Shown here: positions 35,423 through 45,600 of the stretch, piece after piece
Numbering within the stretch: the first letter of the stretch is position 1
Layout of the letters: every line of letters starts with the position of its first letter
Source: Thermatribacter velox
GTDB lineage: Bacteria; Atribacterota; Atribacteria; Atribacterales; Thermatribacteraceae
Assembly (NCBI RefSeq): GCF_038396615.1
Contig: NZ_CP121689.1
Coordinates: forward strand, 1,190,001-1,254,000
DNA length: 64,000 nt
Direction: 5' to 3'
The notes under the pieces: model-generated
Databases searched by the model: none
Seen by the model: the letters and a program-made list of their open reading frames with translations, nothing else
Told to the model about the DNA's origin: nothing
Position numbers and translations under genes: made by a program

Positions 35423-36536
35423 CATCCTTATTGCTGCAGGGGGGACGGGTGGACACATATTTCCCTCCCTTGCAATAGTGGAGGAACTTCGGGAGTTAAA
35501 TCCGGGAGGAAAAGTGTTTTTCGTTGGGAGTACAAGAAAGCTGGAAAAAGAACTTTTTGCGTCACAAAAGCTTCCCTTTTTCGCCATCAAAGCCAGAGGT
35601 TGGAACCGAACTCTGGATATTGACCTGTTGAAGGCCTTGGTTACCAATGCAGTGGGCATATGGCAGGCTTTTTATGTGATTTTGAAAACTCGTCCTAATG
35701 CTCTCCTCTGCATGGGAAGTTATCCCTCCTTGCTTACCGCTTTCTGGGCGAAAATTCTGGGTATTCCCATCTTTGTGCACGAACAGAATGCACTTCCGGG
35801 CATGGCCAACCGGATTGTAGGCAGGTGGGCTAAACGAATTTTCGTGTCAGTTCCTGAAAGTAAGCCTCACTTTCCACAGGAAAAAGTAGTTGTTACTGGA
35901 AATCCCCTGCGAAAAGACTTGCTGTGCTGGAAGAATCGTAAAACTGAAGCACGTGAAAAGTTAGCCCTGAAGCCCGACAACCCTACTATTTTAGTAATGG
36001 GAGGTAGTCTGGGAGCGGAAATAATAAACACTACTTTGTGGAAAATACTCGACGAGTTGGTTCGTGAATCATTTCAAATCCTCCATATTACCGGCAACCG
36101 AGACTTTGCCACTGCTTGTAAAATTACCTCTTCAGAGCGTTACCGGCCGATTCCATTTTCAAATTCGCCCGGCATTCTTTACGCTGCTTCTGATCTGGTC
36201 ATATGCAGATCTGGTGCCAGCACAATTTTCGAATTGCTCTGGTTTGGCATCCCGAGTATCCTGGTTCCTCTGAAAGAGGCAGCCGAAAATCATCAATACT
36301 ACAATGCGCTGTGGTTGCAAAAAAAGCAAAAAGTTGAAATAATTCAGGAAGAAGAACTTACTCCCAATTCTTTGAAAGAGGCTATTAAAAAGCTATATCA
36401 GTCAAGCAAAGAGAATACGAAGCAACGCCGGGAAGACCTGGACGTAAAAACGATCAACCCGAGTCTGGAAAAAGCTGCAAGAATCATTGCTGAGATAATT
36501 GTTGAAGATTTAAAAGGAGGAAAAAGTTTTGAATGA
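35409..36536 (+). CDS. murG: UDP-GlcNAc:lipid I GlcNAc-transferase MurG
   Basis: Converts lipid I to lipid II at the inner face of the membrane. 375 residues. First G-loop AAGGTGGHIFPSLAI, second GGSLGAEIIN, and the UDP-GlcNAc site ICRSGASTIFELLWFGIPSILVP with NHQYYNA. ATG 35409 gives the family N-terminus; ATG 35391 would add six residues. Both overlap the ftsW end. Confidence 0.95.
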   Translation: MTGFNILIAAGGTGGHIFPSLAIVEELRELNPGGKVFFVGSTRKLEKELFASQKLPFFAIKARGWNRTLDIDLLKALVTNAVGIWQAFYVILKTRPNALLCMGSYPSLLTAFWAKILGIPIFVHEQNALPGMANRIVGRWAKRIFVSVPESKPHFPQEKVVVTGNPLRKDLLCWKNRKTEAREKLALKPDNPTILVMGGSLGAEIINTTLWKILDELVRESFQILHITGNRDFATACKITSSERYRPIPFSNSPGILYAASDLVICRSGASTIFELLWFGIPSILVPLKEAAENHQYYNALWLQKKQKVEIIQEEELTPNSLKEAIKKLYQSSKENTKQRREDLDVKTINPSLEKAARIIAEIIVEDLKGGKSFE

Positions 36537-37944
36537 ACTGGTAAGTGCGTTTACGAAATTGCCTAAAAACCTTTATTTCATAGGCATTGGTGGTACGGGA
36601 ATGAGTGCTCTGGCCTTCATAGCTCATGAGATGGGATACCAGGTCAGTGGTTCGGATATAGTGGAAAATGAAGCTATTAATCGCCTGAGAAAGAAAGGAA
36701 TACAGGTTTTTATAGGGCATTCTAAAGAGAGAATAAACCAGCAGGAAGCGATAGTGGTTTCTTCAGCAATTCCTAATGATAACGAGGAACTAAAAGAAGC
36801 ACGGAGGCTAAATCTTCCAGTTATCCATCGTGGAAATTTGCTTGCTCAGCTATGCAGCAAGAAGAAAAGCATTGCTATTGCTGGAACTCATGGTAAAACC
36901 ACCACAACTTCCATGATTTCTATGGTGCTGGAATGGTCAAATTTGGATCCCACGGTAGTTATAGGAGGCGAACTCGAAGATATAGGAGGCAATGCCAAAA
37001 GTGGCAACGGTGACTTTTTCGTGACCGAAACTGACGAAAGTGATGGGTCTTTCCTTTATTTGAAACCTTTCTGTGGGGTGGTAACTAACATAGAAGACGA
37101 CCACATAGATTATTACGGAAGCTTTGAAAAAACACGCCAAGCCTTCGTTGGTTTTTTGAAAAGGGTAGAACGCAGTGGTTTTGCAGTAGTATGCGGAGAC
37201 CGCCCTGAAATTCGGGAAATACTTGCGCAAGAGATATTCGATACCAAAATTTTTAGGTATGGCCTGACAAGTAACGACGTTGAGTTCCAGGCTCAAATTC
37301 TGGAAAAAACTTCTTGCGGGTTTCGCTTTCAGGTGAAAAGTCCTTCTGGAGTGATAGGAAAATTCGTTCTGAACATTCCCGGGTTGCATAACGTCAGCAA
37401 TTCTTTGGCCTGCATTGCGACTACCCTACAACTCGGTATAGACACCAGATTCATCAAAGAAGCGCTTGCTTCTTTCAAAGGCGTAAAAAGGCGTTTTCAG
37501 AAAGTTGGAGAAATAGATGGCGCCACGATTCTGGATGATTACGCGCATCACCCTACTGAAATGGAGGTAGTCATCAAAACTGCCATGGAGCAGGCTCAAG
37601 GTAGGGTGATAGTGGTTTTCCAGCCTCACCGTTTCACAAGAACCAGAAGGCTCTATAAGAGAATGGCTCAAGTCCTTCAGAATACACACCAGGTTGTTTT
37701 GTTGCCGATTTACCCTGCTGGAGAGGCTCCTATAGAGGGGGTTTCTTCCGAGCTTATTTTGCGAGAACTGCTTGAGGCAGGATATTCCGAAGTCCGACTG
37801 GTTGAAGACTTTCAGGAAGTTACCGAGTACTGCTTGAAAATCATAAAACCCGGCGACATCCTTATTACCATGGGAGCAGGAGACGTATGGAAGATAGCTA
37901 TTGCCATGTGCAGAGAAAGTGGCAAAATGTTGCTCGAGAGCTAA
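36529..37944 (+). CDS. murC: UDP-MurNAc-L-alanine ligase MurC
   Basis: Adds the first residue (L-Ala) to UDP-MurNAc. 471 residues. N-terminal FIGIGGTGMSALA, ATP loop IAGTHGKTTTTSM, the TNIEDDHIDYYGSF region and the C-terminal DDYAHHPTEM plus QPHRFTRT. The TTG at 36529 is supported by an excellent AAAAGGAGG 8 bp upstream and matches the family N-terminus. It overlaps the murG stop by 8 bp and murB by 58 bp. Confidence 0.95.
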   Translation: MNELVSAFTKLPKNLYFIGIGGTGMSALAFIAHEMGYQVSGSDIVENEAINRLRKKGIQVFIGHSKERINQQEAIVVSSAIPNDNEELKEARRLNLPVIHRGNLLAQLCSKKKSIAIAGTHGKTTTTSMISMVLEWSNLDPTVVIGGELEDIGGNAKSGNGDFFVTETDESDGSFLYLKPFCGVVTNIEDDHIDYYGSFEKTRQAFVGFLKRVERSGFAVVCGDRPEIREILAQEIFDTKIFRYGLTSNDVEFQAQILEKTSCGFRFQVKSPSGVIGKFVLNIPGLHNVSNSLACIATTLQLGIDTRFIKEALASFKGVKRRFQKVGEIDGATILDDYAHHPTEMEVVIKTAMEQAQGRVIVVFQPHRFTRTRRLYKRMAQVLQNTHQVVLLPIYPAGEAPIEGVSSELILRELLEAGYSEVRLVEDFQEVTEYCLKIIKPGDILITMGAGDVWKIAIAMCRESGKMLLES

Positions 37945-38816
37945 GAAGAAATCAGGTGGAAATAATTGAAAATCCCTTGCTTGCACACTACACCACCTGG
38001 AAAGTTGGAGGTAAGGCGCTTGCTATTATTAAACCTGCCAATCTGTCCCAGTTAGTTCGTTGCCTACGGTTGTTAAACGAAGAGGAGCTTTCCTGGAGAG
38101 TGATTGGTAATGGTTCAAACATCTTACCGAGAGACCAGGGATTTAATGGTGTAATAATCAAACTTGATGGTGAGTTCACTGGCATTAAAAGAAGTGCATC
38201 ATCTTTTGTAGAGTGTGGAGGGGGAGTGCTCCTTAAGCAATTGATAAATTTTTCCATTAGAGAAAGCCTGACGGGTAGCGAGTTTCTAGTTGGCATTCCA
38301 GGTACTGTAGGAGGGGCAATTATCAACAATGCAGGGTGTTTTGGGCGGGAGGTAGCAGAGCTTCTGGATAGCTTAGTGATAGTTAATAGAGACGGTGAAG
38401 TGCTGAAAGTCAACAGAGAAGAAGTTGATTTTGGTTACCGCTACTGTTCTTTGCAGGGTAAAGCCATAATAGCTGGAGTTGTCCTAAATTTAAGTCCGGG
38501 AGAACGGGAGGCAATTAAAGATAGGATTCGTACTTACTTTCTGAAACGGAAGGAAACTCAACCTATTGAGTTTCCCTCCGCAGGAAGTGTTTTTAAAAAT
38601 CCCCGCAATGGTTACGCAGCTTTGCTGATAGAAAAACACGGCCTCAAGGGTCTCAGACTCGGTTGGGCCCAGATATCCAGAAAACACGCTAATTTTGTGG
38701 TCAATCTGGGAGGGGCAACCGCCTCTCAGATACGGTATCTTATAGAATGGGTGCAGAAAGAAATATACTTGCGCGAAAATTTATTCTTGGAAAGAGAAGT
38801 GGAGCTATGGGATTAA
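37887..38816 (+). CDS. murB: UDP-MurNAc reductase MurB
   Basis: FAD/NADPH enzyme that makes UDP-MurNAc from the enolpyruvyl precursor. 309 residues. FAD-binding GNGSNIL, GIPGTVGGAIINNAGCFGREV, the active-site region FGYRYCSLQG and the SAGSVFKNP block with catalytic Ser, all typical of type II MurB. ATG 37887 has AGGAG 4 bp and GGGAG 10 bp upstream. This start lies 58 bp inside murC. MurA is not in the window. Confidence 0.94.
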   Translation: MEDSYCHVQRKWQNVARELRRNQVEIIENPLLAHYTTWKVGGKALAIIKPANLSQLVRCLRLLNEEELSWRVIGNGSNILPRDQGFNGVIIKLDGEFTGIKRSASSFVECGGGVLLKQLINFSIRESLTGSEFLVGIPGTVGGAIINNAGCFGREVAELLDSLVIVNRDGEVLKVNREEVDFGYRYCSLQGKAIIAGVVLNLSPGEREAIKDRIRTYFLKRKETQPIEFPSAGSVFKNPRNGYAALLIEKHGLKGLRLGWAQISRKHANFVVNLGGATASQIRYLIEWVQKEIYLRENLFLEREVELWD

Positions 38817-39522
38817 CAATAAAAGATAGGTTTTCCATTTTCAGGGATATCTTTTTTTTTACCTCCTTATAGGACTGGTTGCCTTTTTCGGTTTCAGCAT
38901 GTTTTTTAGGAGCGCTGTTTTCAGAGTTAAGCATCTTGAGATAGTCGGCGTAGAGAATCCAGCAACTATAATAGATGTTCTTGACATGCCAAGCGGGATA
39001 AACATCTTTCGTGTAAAGGGTTGGGAAATCCAGAGAAAGCTTGAGTTGCTTCCCATGGTGAAAGAAGCTCGCGTGGAAAAAGTACTGCCTGACACACTGA
39101 AAATAGTTGTGCAGCTAAGAGAACCTTTTGCTCTGGTTGTAGTTGGAAATCAATCTTTTTGTGTAGATGAGCAGGGGCAAGAAATTCCTTGCTCCGAAGG
39201 TGAGCAATCACTAAAACCCTTGGTTCGTCTTCCCAGACTCGAAAGTATTTTACTTCGAGAATCCTTGGCGCTGGTGAGGGTCTGGCGGGAAAAGTTTCAG
39301 TCCCCCCTTGCAGAAGTCGAGGCTATAAATGAGAAATTGTTTATTTTAAAACTTCAAAATGGTATATTTATTAAATGCGAGAGTGCCAGCAATTTAGAGC
39401 AAAAAGCTCTGGTTCTTGAAGCTGTTCTCAAAGATGCCGTGATTCAAGCCATCCAGGTTGGAGGTTTTGATATACGCACTGGTGAAGAAATTTTTGTTAT
39501 TCCTTCTGGTGGAGAGAAATGA
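38807..39522 (+). CDS. ftsQ: Cell division protein FtsQ/DivIB, readable only through a -1 shift at a T9 run
   Basis: Bitopic division protein with a POTRA domain, joining FtsL in the septal complex. The POTRA and beta domains (VFRVKHLEIVGVENPA onward, about 200 residues) are in one frame with no start codon before the membrane helix. The best start, ATG 38807 with GGAG just before it, is in another frame and reads MGLTIKDRFSIFRDIFFF, then stops at 38870. The frames join perfectly at nine T residues (38852-38860) by a -1 slip, restoring the membrane helix FYLLIGLVAFFGFSMFF and about 238 residues. Either transcript slippage or an assembly indel explains this. It overlaps murB by 10 bp. Confidence 0.8.
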
Positions 39523-40784
39523 AAATCTGGAACCTTAAAGACAGGAGCAACCAGATAATCGGAGCTATAGACGTGGGAACGACTAAAATCTGTGCTCTCA
39601 TTGGCAAGAAAAAACAGGAAGGCATAGAGATACTGGGCATAGGATTAAGTAGCGCTAAAGGCATTAGCAAGGGGAATATTATCGACATTAAGAAAGCCTC
39701 TCGGGCAATCAATGAAGCGATTTTCTTGGCAAAGGAAATCGCACAGGAGGAGCCGCAGATTTTCCTGGTCAGCTCTGCTGGCAGTTATTGGAGTTCGGCC
39801 AATGTAGAAAACGAAATTCTGCTGGGTAGAACTGGCAAAGAGGTAACTCTAAAAGAAGTAGAGAAGGTTATCCAGGGGGTAAAAGCTCAAGTTGACCTTA
39901 CAGGGAAAAAGGTCATCCATCTGCTTCCTCAGGCTTATCAGCTTGATGAGCAAAAGGGAATTACCAATCCCCAGGGAATGATTGGCACCAGGCTTAAAGC
40001 ATATGTTCATTTGATAAGCATTATGGATACCCAGTATCATAACCTTCTGAAGAGCTTCCAGGAAGCGGGTGTGGAAGTTTCTGAACTGGTGTTTCAACCT
40101 CTGGCTTCTGCTGTTTCTGTCCTCACGCCGCTTGAGCGAGAAATGGGTGTCGTGCTTGCAGACATTGGAGGCGGCACCACTGATGTAGTAATCTTCCACA
40201 GGGACGTGGTCAGATATTCTGCAGTGATACCGCTGGGAGGAGAACATATTACTTCGGACCTGGCGATTGGCCTGAGGACTACTAAAGAAGAAGCTGAAAC
40301 TATCAAGGTGCAACATGGTTGCGCTTTCAGCCACCACTTGAGTGAAGAGGACACTATTGAAGTAAGAGATCTGGGAAGTTCCTCTCTTCAATCTATAAGC
40401 AGAAAACTCATGTGTCAGATAATAGAGGCCAGAGCCAGGGAGATTGGAACTTTCTTGGCAAGAGAGATTCGTAAATCGGGCCTTTACCGTTCTCTGAAAG
40501 GAGGATTGGTCATTACAGGGGGTGCGGCAGCTCTGGAAGGCTTTAGCGACCTCCTTAGTGCGGTTACTGGTTTGCCTACTCGGATCGGTGTGCCGGAAAA
40601 CACAAATCTTGATGGTATGGTGCAAACTCTTTCCCATCCCATGTTTGCTGCTGCTTGTGGTCTTCTACAGCTGGGAACGTTTTTAGGTTCTTCTCAGGAT
40701 AGTACGAGGTTTTTCTTCCACCGTCAGGCAAATCAAGGTAAAAACTTTCTTCAGCAGTTAAAAGATTATTTTATGCTGGAATAG
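39519..40784 (+). CDS. ftsA: Cell division protein FtsA
   Basis: Actin-like ATPase that anchors FtsZ to the membrane. 421 residues. Phosphate loops [16 protein letters not shown] and [14 protein letters not shown] are clear, with the 1C subdomain between them. The last 15 residues ([13 protein letters not shown] region) can form the amphipathic membrane-binding helix typical of FtsA. ATG 39519 overlaps the ftsQ stop by 4 bp, so it is coupled to whatever fraction of ribosomes finish ftsQ. Confidence 0.96.
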   Translation: MKIWNLKDRSNQIIGAIDVGTTKICALIGKKKQEGIEILGIGLSSAKGISKGNIIDIKKASRAINEAIFLAKEIAQEEPQIFLVSSAGSYWSSANVENEILLGRTGKEVTLKEVEKVIQGVKAQVDLTGKKVIHLLPQAYQLDEQKGITNPQGMIGTRLKAYVHLISIMDTQYHNLLKSFQEAGVEVSELVFQPLASAVSVLTPLEREMGVVLADIGGGTTDVVIFHRDVVRYSAVIPLGGEHITSDLAIGLRTTKEEAETIKVQHGCAFSHHLSEEDTIEVRDLGSSSLQSISRKLMCQIIEARAREIGTFLAREIRKSGLYRSLKGGLVITGGAAALEGFSDLLSAVTGLPTRIGVPENTNLDGMVQTLSHPMFAAACGLLQLGTFLGSSQDSTRFFFHRQANQGKNFLQQLKDYFMLE

Positions 40785-40800
40785 AGTGGAGGACAGTCTT

Positions 40801-41856
40801 ATGGCCAGTACAAAAAATAGAAGAATGAAAGAGAGTAGTGACGTGAAGATAAAAGTCATTGGTATTGGTGGTGGTGGTGGCAACGCAATTAACCGCATGA
40901 TTGAAGCGGGTCTTGAAGGCGTCCATTTTGTGGCTATGAACACCGATGCTCAGGTTTTGAGCCGTTCTCTTGCTGAAACCAAGTTACAAATAGGAAAAAA
41001 GCTGACTCGAGGTCTTGGAGCTGGAGCCAATCCGGAAATTGGCAGAAAAGCTGCCGAAGAAGATAGAGAGCAAATATACGAACTTCTTGAAAAAGCAGAT
41101 ATGGTGTTTATCACTGCAGGAATGGGAGGAGGTACTGGTACCGGCGCTTCACCAGTGGTGGCCTCTATAGCTAAGGAGCTGGGCATTCTTACTGTGGCAG
41201 TGGTTACTAAACCTTTCGCTTTCGAAGGAGGGAAAAGAAACCGTCAGGCTAAGGAAGGAATAGAAAACCTGAGAAAGGTAGTTGATGCGCTCATTGTCAT
41301 TCCCAATGATAAACTTCTGGAGATAGCGGACCACTCGACTTCAGTGGTTGAAGCGTTTCAGATGGTCGATGAAGTGCTCCTGCAGGGAGTAAAGAGTATT
41401 TCCGACTTAATCAATACACCGGGTTTGATCAATCTCGACTTTGCTGATGTAAAAGAGATTATGAGTAATGCAGGAACTTCCCTGATGGGTATTGGCAGAG
41501 GAACTGGTGAAGGCAGGGCTAAGGAAGCGGCTCAGAATGCCGTTCGTAGTCCTTTGCTCGAGTCTTCTTTTGAGGGAGCAAGGGGCATTCTTTTCAATAT
41601 TACTGGAGGAGCCAATCTGGGTTTATTTGAAGTAAAGCAGGCAGCCGATATCATTACCAAGGCAGCCTCCAATGATGCACACATAATCTTTGGGGCAGTA
41701 ATCGACGAAAGAATAAGAGATGAAGTGAGAGTTACGGTTATTGCTACTGGCTTTGACCAGCAAAAAGAGAAAAGCGACAAGAAAGAAAAAGACGACGCTG
41801 CCACCTTTTCACCAGATGACCTTGATATACCAGCCTTCTGGCGAAAGCAAAGTTAG
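40801..41856 (+). CDS. ftsZ: Cell division GTPase FtsZ
   Basis: Tubulin-like Z-ring protein. 351 residues. GTP-binding signature [14 protein letters not shown]-terminal [15 protein letters not shown], and T7 loop [11 protein letters not shown]. The C-terminal linker is short and ends in the conserved binding peptide [10 protein letters not shown] that contacts FtsA and other partners. ATG 40801 with GGAGG 8 bp upstream is preferred over GTG 40786. It lies 16 bp after ftsA. Confidence 0.97.
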   Translation: MASTKNRRMKESSDVKIKVIGIGGGGGNAINRMIEAGLEGVHFVAMNTDAQVLSRSLAETKLQIGKKLTRGLGAGANPEIGRKAAEEDREQIYELLEKADMVFITAGMGGGTGTGASPVVASIAKELGILTVAVVTKPFAFEGGKRNRQAKEGIENLRKVVDALIVIPNDKLLEIADHSTSVVEAFQMVDEVLLQGVKSISDLINTPGLINLDFADVKEIMSNAGTSLMGIGRGTGEGRAKEAAQNAVRSPLLESSFEGARGILFNITGGANLGLFEVKQAADIITKAASNDAHIIFGAVIDERIRDEVRVTVIATGFDQQKEKSDKKEKDDAATFSPDDLDIPAFWRKQS

Positions 41857-41864
41857 AGTAGCAC

Positions 41865-43514
41865 ATGCCTCGGGCCAAAGGAGATAAGAAGGAAAGGCTC
41901 ACTTCCTACACCGAAAAAGAACTGGGTATCAGGCTTGGTTCCAAGGGTGGAGCTTTTTCCTTCGTTCTCTGTTTTCCGGGAGGCTATTCTCTGGGCATGG
42001 CCAATCTGGGTTTTCAGACCCTGCTCTATACCGCTTATCGGGTGCCTGAGTGGAGAGTGGAGCGAGCATTTCCGGAAACTTTACCCCGTTCTCTGGAAAA
42101 AGGAATACCCTTGACCAACTTTAACCTGGTGGGGTTTTCGGTCCCTTTCGAAACAGACCTGCTTAAGGCGATAGAGATGCTTCAAGCTTCAGGTATTCCT
42201 CTCTTTTCTCGAGAGAGAACCGATCGTGACCCATGGGTTGTTTTTGGTGGAGTAGCAGCTTCTCTGAATCCGGAAATTTTTGCTCCCTTTGCGGATTTCC
42301 TAATTGTGGGAGAAGCCGAAGAAACTTTCCCCAAGGTTCTTGAAAGTTTGGGGAATTCTTTCTCAAGCTCCGAAGACAGAAAAGAAACCAAGTTGCGGCT
42401 GGCTCAGTTGCCTGGAGTGTACGTGCCTGAATTTGTCGAACCGGTGTACAAAGGAGATTTCATAGTGGATTTCAGCCTAAAAAATGGAGTTTCTTCCTTG
42501 CCCGTAGTGGCCCAGAGAACTGATGTTGACGCTTTCGGGGCACACAGCTTTATCTATGCTCCTTGCGGTTACTTCAAAAACACGTTTCTGGTGGAAATAA
42601 GCAGAGGATGTAAATATGCCTGCAAATTTTGTGCCGTAAGCAAGGTTTATGCTCCGGTACGATACAGAAACTTAGACCGAATTAAGCAGAGTTTCGAATA
42701 TGGACTTCAATTCACCCACAAAATAGGTTTGGTCGGTTCGGACATCCTTGGACATCCTCAGATTGAAGAAATCCTAAGTTTTCTTCTTCAAAAGAAGGCC
42801 AGGGTAACCACTTCATCTCTCAGTGCCTTGATGCTTTACAAGAAAAAGGAATTACTTACTTTGCTTGCCTCCCTTCAGCATGAAACCATTACCCTCGCTC
42901 CGGAGTGCGGAGACGAGGAAGGTAGGCGCTTTCTGGGCAAAAACCTAAAGGACCAAGAGTGGCTGGATCTGATAAGAGAACTTCTGGAGAAAAAATTTAA
43001 AGTAAAATTGTATTTTCTTTTAGGACATCCAGTACTTTCTCCCCAGAAACACCTTGACTTTTTACGTACCATCATTGGCGTCACCGGAAGGAAAGAGTTG
43101 CTTTCGGTTTCCTATAGTTTCCTGGTGCCCAAACCCCATACCCCCTTTGAAGATTTGGAAATTCCAGACCTTGAGAAGTGGTTAGAAGAAAGCGAAGCTT
43201 TCCAAAAAGGCTTGCAACATTTGAAAATAAACTTTGCTGGAGAGAGTCCGAGGCTTTCTCTGGTGCAGCTTATTTTGTCAAGAGGAGACCGAAAGCTCGC
43301 TGAAAAGTTACCCCAGTTGCTCAATTACAGTCATCCCTTTTCTCTGGGTCACTGGCGTGATTTGCTCAAGGAACTGCAGAGAGATATAAGAGAATGGGCT
43401 CGCAACCCCTGGAAAGAGGGATTCAAGCCCTGGCAAACAGTCACTTTTTCTTTTCCGCAGTCCACATCTGGGATATTAATCCCTGGGTTTTGTGTCAACC
43501 CCACCGGAGATTGA
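41865..43514 (+). CDS. B12-binding-type radical SAM protein, unknown substrate
   Basis: 549 residues. The N-terminal part (about 25-200) resembles the B12-binding-like domain that precedes many radical SAM cores (FPGGYSLGMANLGFQ, VVFGGVAASLNPEIFAPFADFLIVGEAEE), though no DxHxxG cobalamin motif is obvious. The radical SAM motif is SRGCKYACKFCAVS. The rest continues into a SAM barrel with SLSALMLYKKKEL and TLAPECGDEEGRRFLG. Related proteins include methylthiolation and unknown tRNA or cofactor enzymes; I cannot choose. It lies 8 bp after ftsZ with a poor Shine-Dalgarno. Confidence 0.85.
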   Translation: MPRAKGDKKERLTSYTEKELGIRLGSKGGAFSFVLCFPGGYSLGMANLGFQTLLYTAYRVPEWRVERAFPETLPRSLEKGIPLTNFNLVGFSVPFETDLLKAIEMLQASGIPLFSRERTDRDPWVVFGGVAASLNPEIFAPFADFLIVGEAEETFPKVLESLGNSFSSSEDRKETKLRLAQLPGVYVPEFVEPVYKGDFIVDFSLKNGVSSLPVVAQRTDVDAFGAHSFIYAPCGYFKNTFLVEISRGCKYACKFCAVSKVYAPVRYRNLDRIKQSFEYGLQFTHKIGLVGSDILGHPQIEEILSFLLQKKARVTTSSLSALMLYKKKELLTLLASLQHETITLAPECGDEEGRRFLGKNLKDQEWLDLIRELLEKKFKVKLYFLLGHPVLSPQKHLDFLRTIIGVTGRKELLSVSYSFLVPKPHTPFEDLEIPDLEKWLEESEAFQKGLQHLKINFAGESPRLSLVQLILSRGDRKLAEKLPQLLNYSHPFSLGHWRDLLKELQRDIREWARNPWKEGFKPWQTVTFSFPQSTSGILIPGFCVNPTGD

Positions 43515-43525
43515 GGTGAACCAGC

Positions 43526-44239
43526 TTGAACCCATCATCTGTAAAAGAAAACCTGGAAAAGATCTTTAGCAAAATTTCCAAAATCTGTCATAAGGTGGGT
43601 CGGGACGAAAGCGAGATAAAGATTGTTGCTGTTACTAAAGGCCAAAGCCCGGAGAGGATACTGGAAGCGGTTGAATGTGGTATAGTACGGATAGGAGAAA
43701 ACCGGATTCAAGAAGCACTCGAGAAAATACCTCTTTTGCCTCACCAGAGACTCGAGTTCCATTTTGTGGGGCAGCTTCAAACCAACAAGGTGAAACAGAT
43801 GCTATTACACTTTCATTATCTCCATTCTCTTGATAGAATAAAGCTGGTAGAAGCAATACATGCTCAAGCGGTTAAACTGAACATTGAGAGTCGCCTCCCA
43901 GTGCTGATTCAGGTAAACCTTACCGGTAAGGAGACGCAAGGTGGGGTTGATGAGCAAGGGCTTGTTCCTCTTATAGAAAGAGCGGTCAGATATCCAGAAC
44001 TGGATGTTCGGGGCTTGATGACTATAGGGCCTTATCCAGTGGATGAGCGAGAAACACGTCGGGTCTTTCGCAAGCTCTGGGAATTGAAGGAGGAAATTAA
44101 CACGCTGAAAATACCTGGCGTTTACCTGCGCGAACTTTCTATGGGCATGAGCGAGGATTTCGAAATTGCCATAGAAGAAGGTGCAACTATGATACGTTTA
44201 GGAAGGGCAATCTTTGGAGAAAGGAGTACCCTTAAGTGA
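43526..44239 (+). CDS. PLP-homeostasis protein (YggS/PLPBP family)
   Basis: Cytosolic PLP-binding protein that buffers pyridoxal phosphate, with no known enzymatic activity. 237 residues. PLP-lysine segment [49 protein letters not shown] and the final [23 protein letters not shown] are all diagnostic. The TTG at 43526 has GAGGTG 7 bp upstream. It is the ylmE counterpart that often follows ftsZ in Gram-positive genomes. It overlaps proC by 4 bp. Confidence 0.94.
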   Translation: MNPSSVKENLEKIFSKISKICHKVGRDESEIKIVAVTKGQSPERILEAVECGIVRIGENRIQEALEKIPLLPHQRLEFHFVGQLQTNKVKQMLLHFHYLHSLDRIKLVEAIHAQAVKLNIESRLPVLIQVNLTGKETQGGVDEQGLVPLIERAVRYPELDVRGLMTIGPYPVDERETRRVFRKLWELKEEINTLKIPGVYLRELSMGMSEDFEIAIEEGATMIRLGRAIFGERSTLK

Positions 44240-45048
44240 AGCAGTTTACTCAGAAAATCTTGTTTATAGGTTGCGGAAATATGGGTAGCGCTTTGGTAGA
44301 GGGTTTGTGCCAAGACGGCTGGCACAAAAAAATGGAGTTCCACCTTTTTGACAGGATACCTTCCAGAGCAGAGGTGCTATCCCAGCGTTTCAACCTGAAA
44401 ACCGCCAAACCCCCGTTTGATGGCAAACAGTACCATTTCATATTTCTGGCAGTCAAGCCCAAAGACTTGCCTTCAGTGACCCCACTCCTTGAGAACCTGG
44501 CTGGAAGCACCATTGTTTCTCTTCTGGCAGGAACCAGTATAAACAAAGTTAGCGAGGCGTTACCTGGAGCACAAGGATACGTACGCATAATGCCCAACCT
44601 TTGCGTTGAAGTTGGAGAAGCGGTGATCCCGGTAGTGTTTTCGGATACTGTTCCTCAAGAACACCGAGAAGACTTACTGTTCCTTCTGGCATCGCTGGGA
44701 TGGGTTTTTGAAGTTCAGGAAGCCGAAATTGATTCTCTTACTGCTTTAAGTGGGAGTGGTCCTGCTTTTGTAGCACTCTTCATAGAAGCAATGATGGACG
44801 GAGGAGTGAAGCTGGGAATACCCTGGGAGAAAAGCCTCAAAGTTGCTATTCAGACAGTATTGGGTTCAGCACTACTTTTGAAGAAAAAAGCCCTCCATCC
44901 TGGAGAATTCCGGAGTCGAGTTGCTTCTCCAGCAGGTACCACTATCTTTGGGCTGCATGCCCTCGAAGAGGGCAAGCTAAAGAGTACGGTTATGAAAGCC
45001 CTTGAGGTATCATTTAATCGAGCTAAAAGTTTAACCTCTGAGGAGTGA
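44236..45048 (+). CDS. proC: Pyrroline-5-carboxylate reductase
   Basis: NAD(P)H-dependent last step of proline synthesis. 270 residues. Rossmann start [27 protein letters not shown], and the dimer and active-site region [21 protein letters not shown], followed by [10 protein letters not shown], a near-match to the SPGGTT proline-binding motif. A GTG start overlaps the previous stop, and its own stop overlaps the following gene. It occupies the place where sepF and ylmG usually sit. Confidence 0.95.
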   Translation: MKQFTQKILFIGCGNMGSALVEGLCQDGWHKKMEFHLFDRIPSRAEVLSQRFNLKTAKPPFDGKQYHFIFLAVKPKDLPSVTPLLENLAGSTIVSLLAGTSINKVSEALPGAQGYVRIMPNLCVEVGEAVIPVVFSDTVPQEHREDLLFLLASLGWVFEVQEAEIDSLTALSGSGPAFVALFIEAMMDGGVKLGIPWEKSLKVAIQTVLGSALLLKKKALHPGEFRSRVASPAGTTIFGLHALEEGKLKSTVMKALEVSFNRAKSLTSEE

Positions 45049-45053
45049 GTCAG

Positions 45054-45599
45054 ATGTCTTTACAACCTGAAGACCTTTTGCAGATAGAATTTGGAACCGC
45101 CTTTCGAGGTTATAACAGAGAGGAAGTAGATGAGTTTCTGGAAGAGATAGCCAGCTATTTTCAGGAACTGCTCAATCAACAAGCTAAATTGACTCAAGAA
45201 AATGAGTTTCTGAAACAAAAACTTCATCAACAGGAAACAGAAATCCAGAGACTAAAAGCCAAACAGGAAGAATTGAAAAAACAAATTGAAGCCGAGAAAG
45301 ATTTGCTCCAGAAGGAAGCTCAGATGATTGTTGCTGAAGCTCGCCTGAAAGCCCAGAATCTTCTCGGCGAAGCGGAAAGAAAGAAATACAGATTGGAACT
45401 TGAGTATCGGAAGTTACTGGAGCAGTATCGGCAGTTCCAATTGCGCTTTAAGGCCCTTTTGCAAACTTTCCTGGAGAGCTTGAACCAGTATGAGAAAGAA
45501 CTACCAGAAATTTCTTTACTTCTTGACTCCAATGCATCGCAGGACTCAATTGGGGAAGTTGTCCGTTTTTCTCTCGAGGATTTTCAGGAAAAAAAGTGA
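45054..45599 (+). CDS. divIVA: DivIVA-family cell division/polarity protein
   Basis: 181 residues. The N-terminal lipid-binding segment IEFGTAFRGYNREEVDEFLEEIASYF is the DivIVA hallmark. Then come long coiled-coil heptads, about 35-170. It binds curved membrane and organises septal or polar wall growth. ATG 45054 with GAGGAG 9 bp upstream is preferred over GTG 45045, which overlaps the proC stop. It ends 1 bp before lspA. Confidence 0.93.
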   Translation: MSLQPEDLLQIEFGTAFRGYNREEVDEFLEEIASYFQELLNQQAKLTQENEFLKQKLHQQETEIQRLKAKQEELKKQIEAEKDLLQKEAQMIVAEARLKAQNLLGEAERKKYRLELEYRKLLEQYRQFQLRFKALLQTFLESLNQYEKELPEISLLLDSNASQDSIGEVVRFSLEDFQEKK

Positions 45600-45600
45600 A

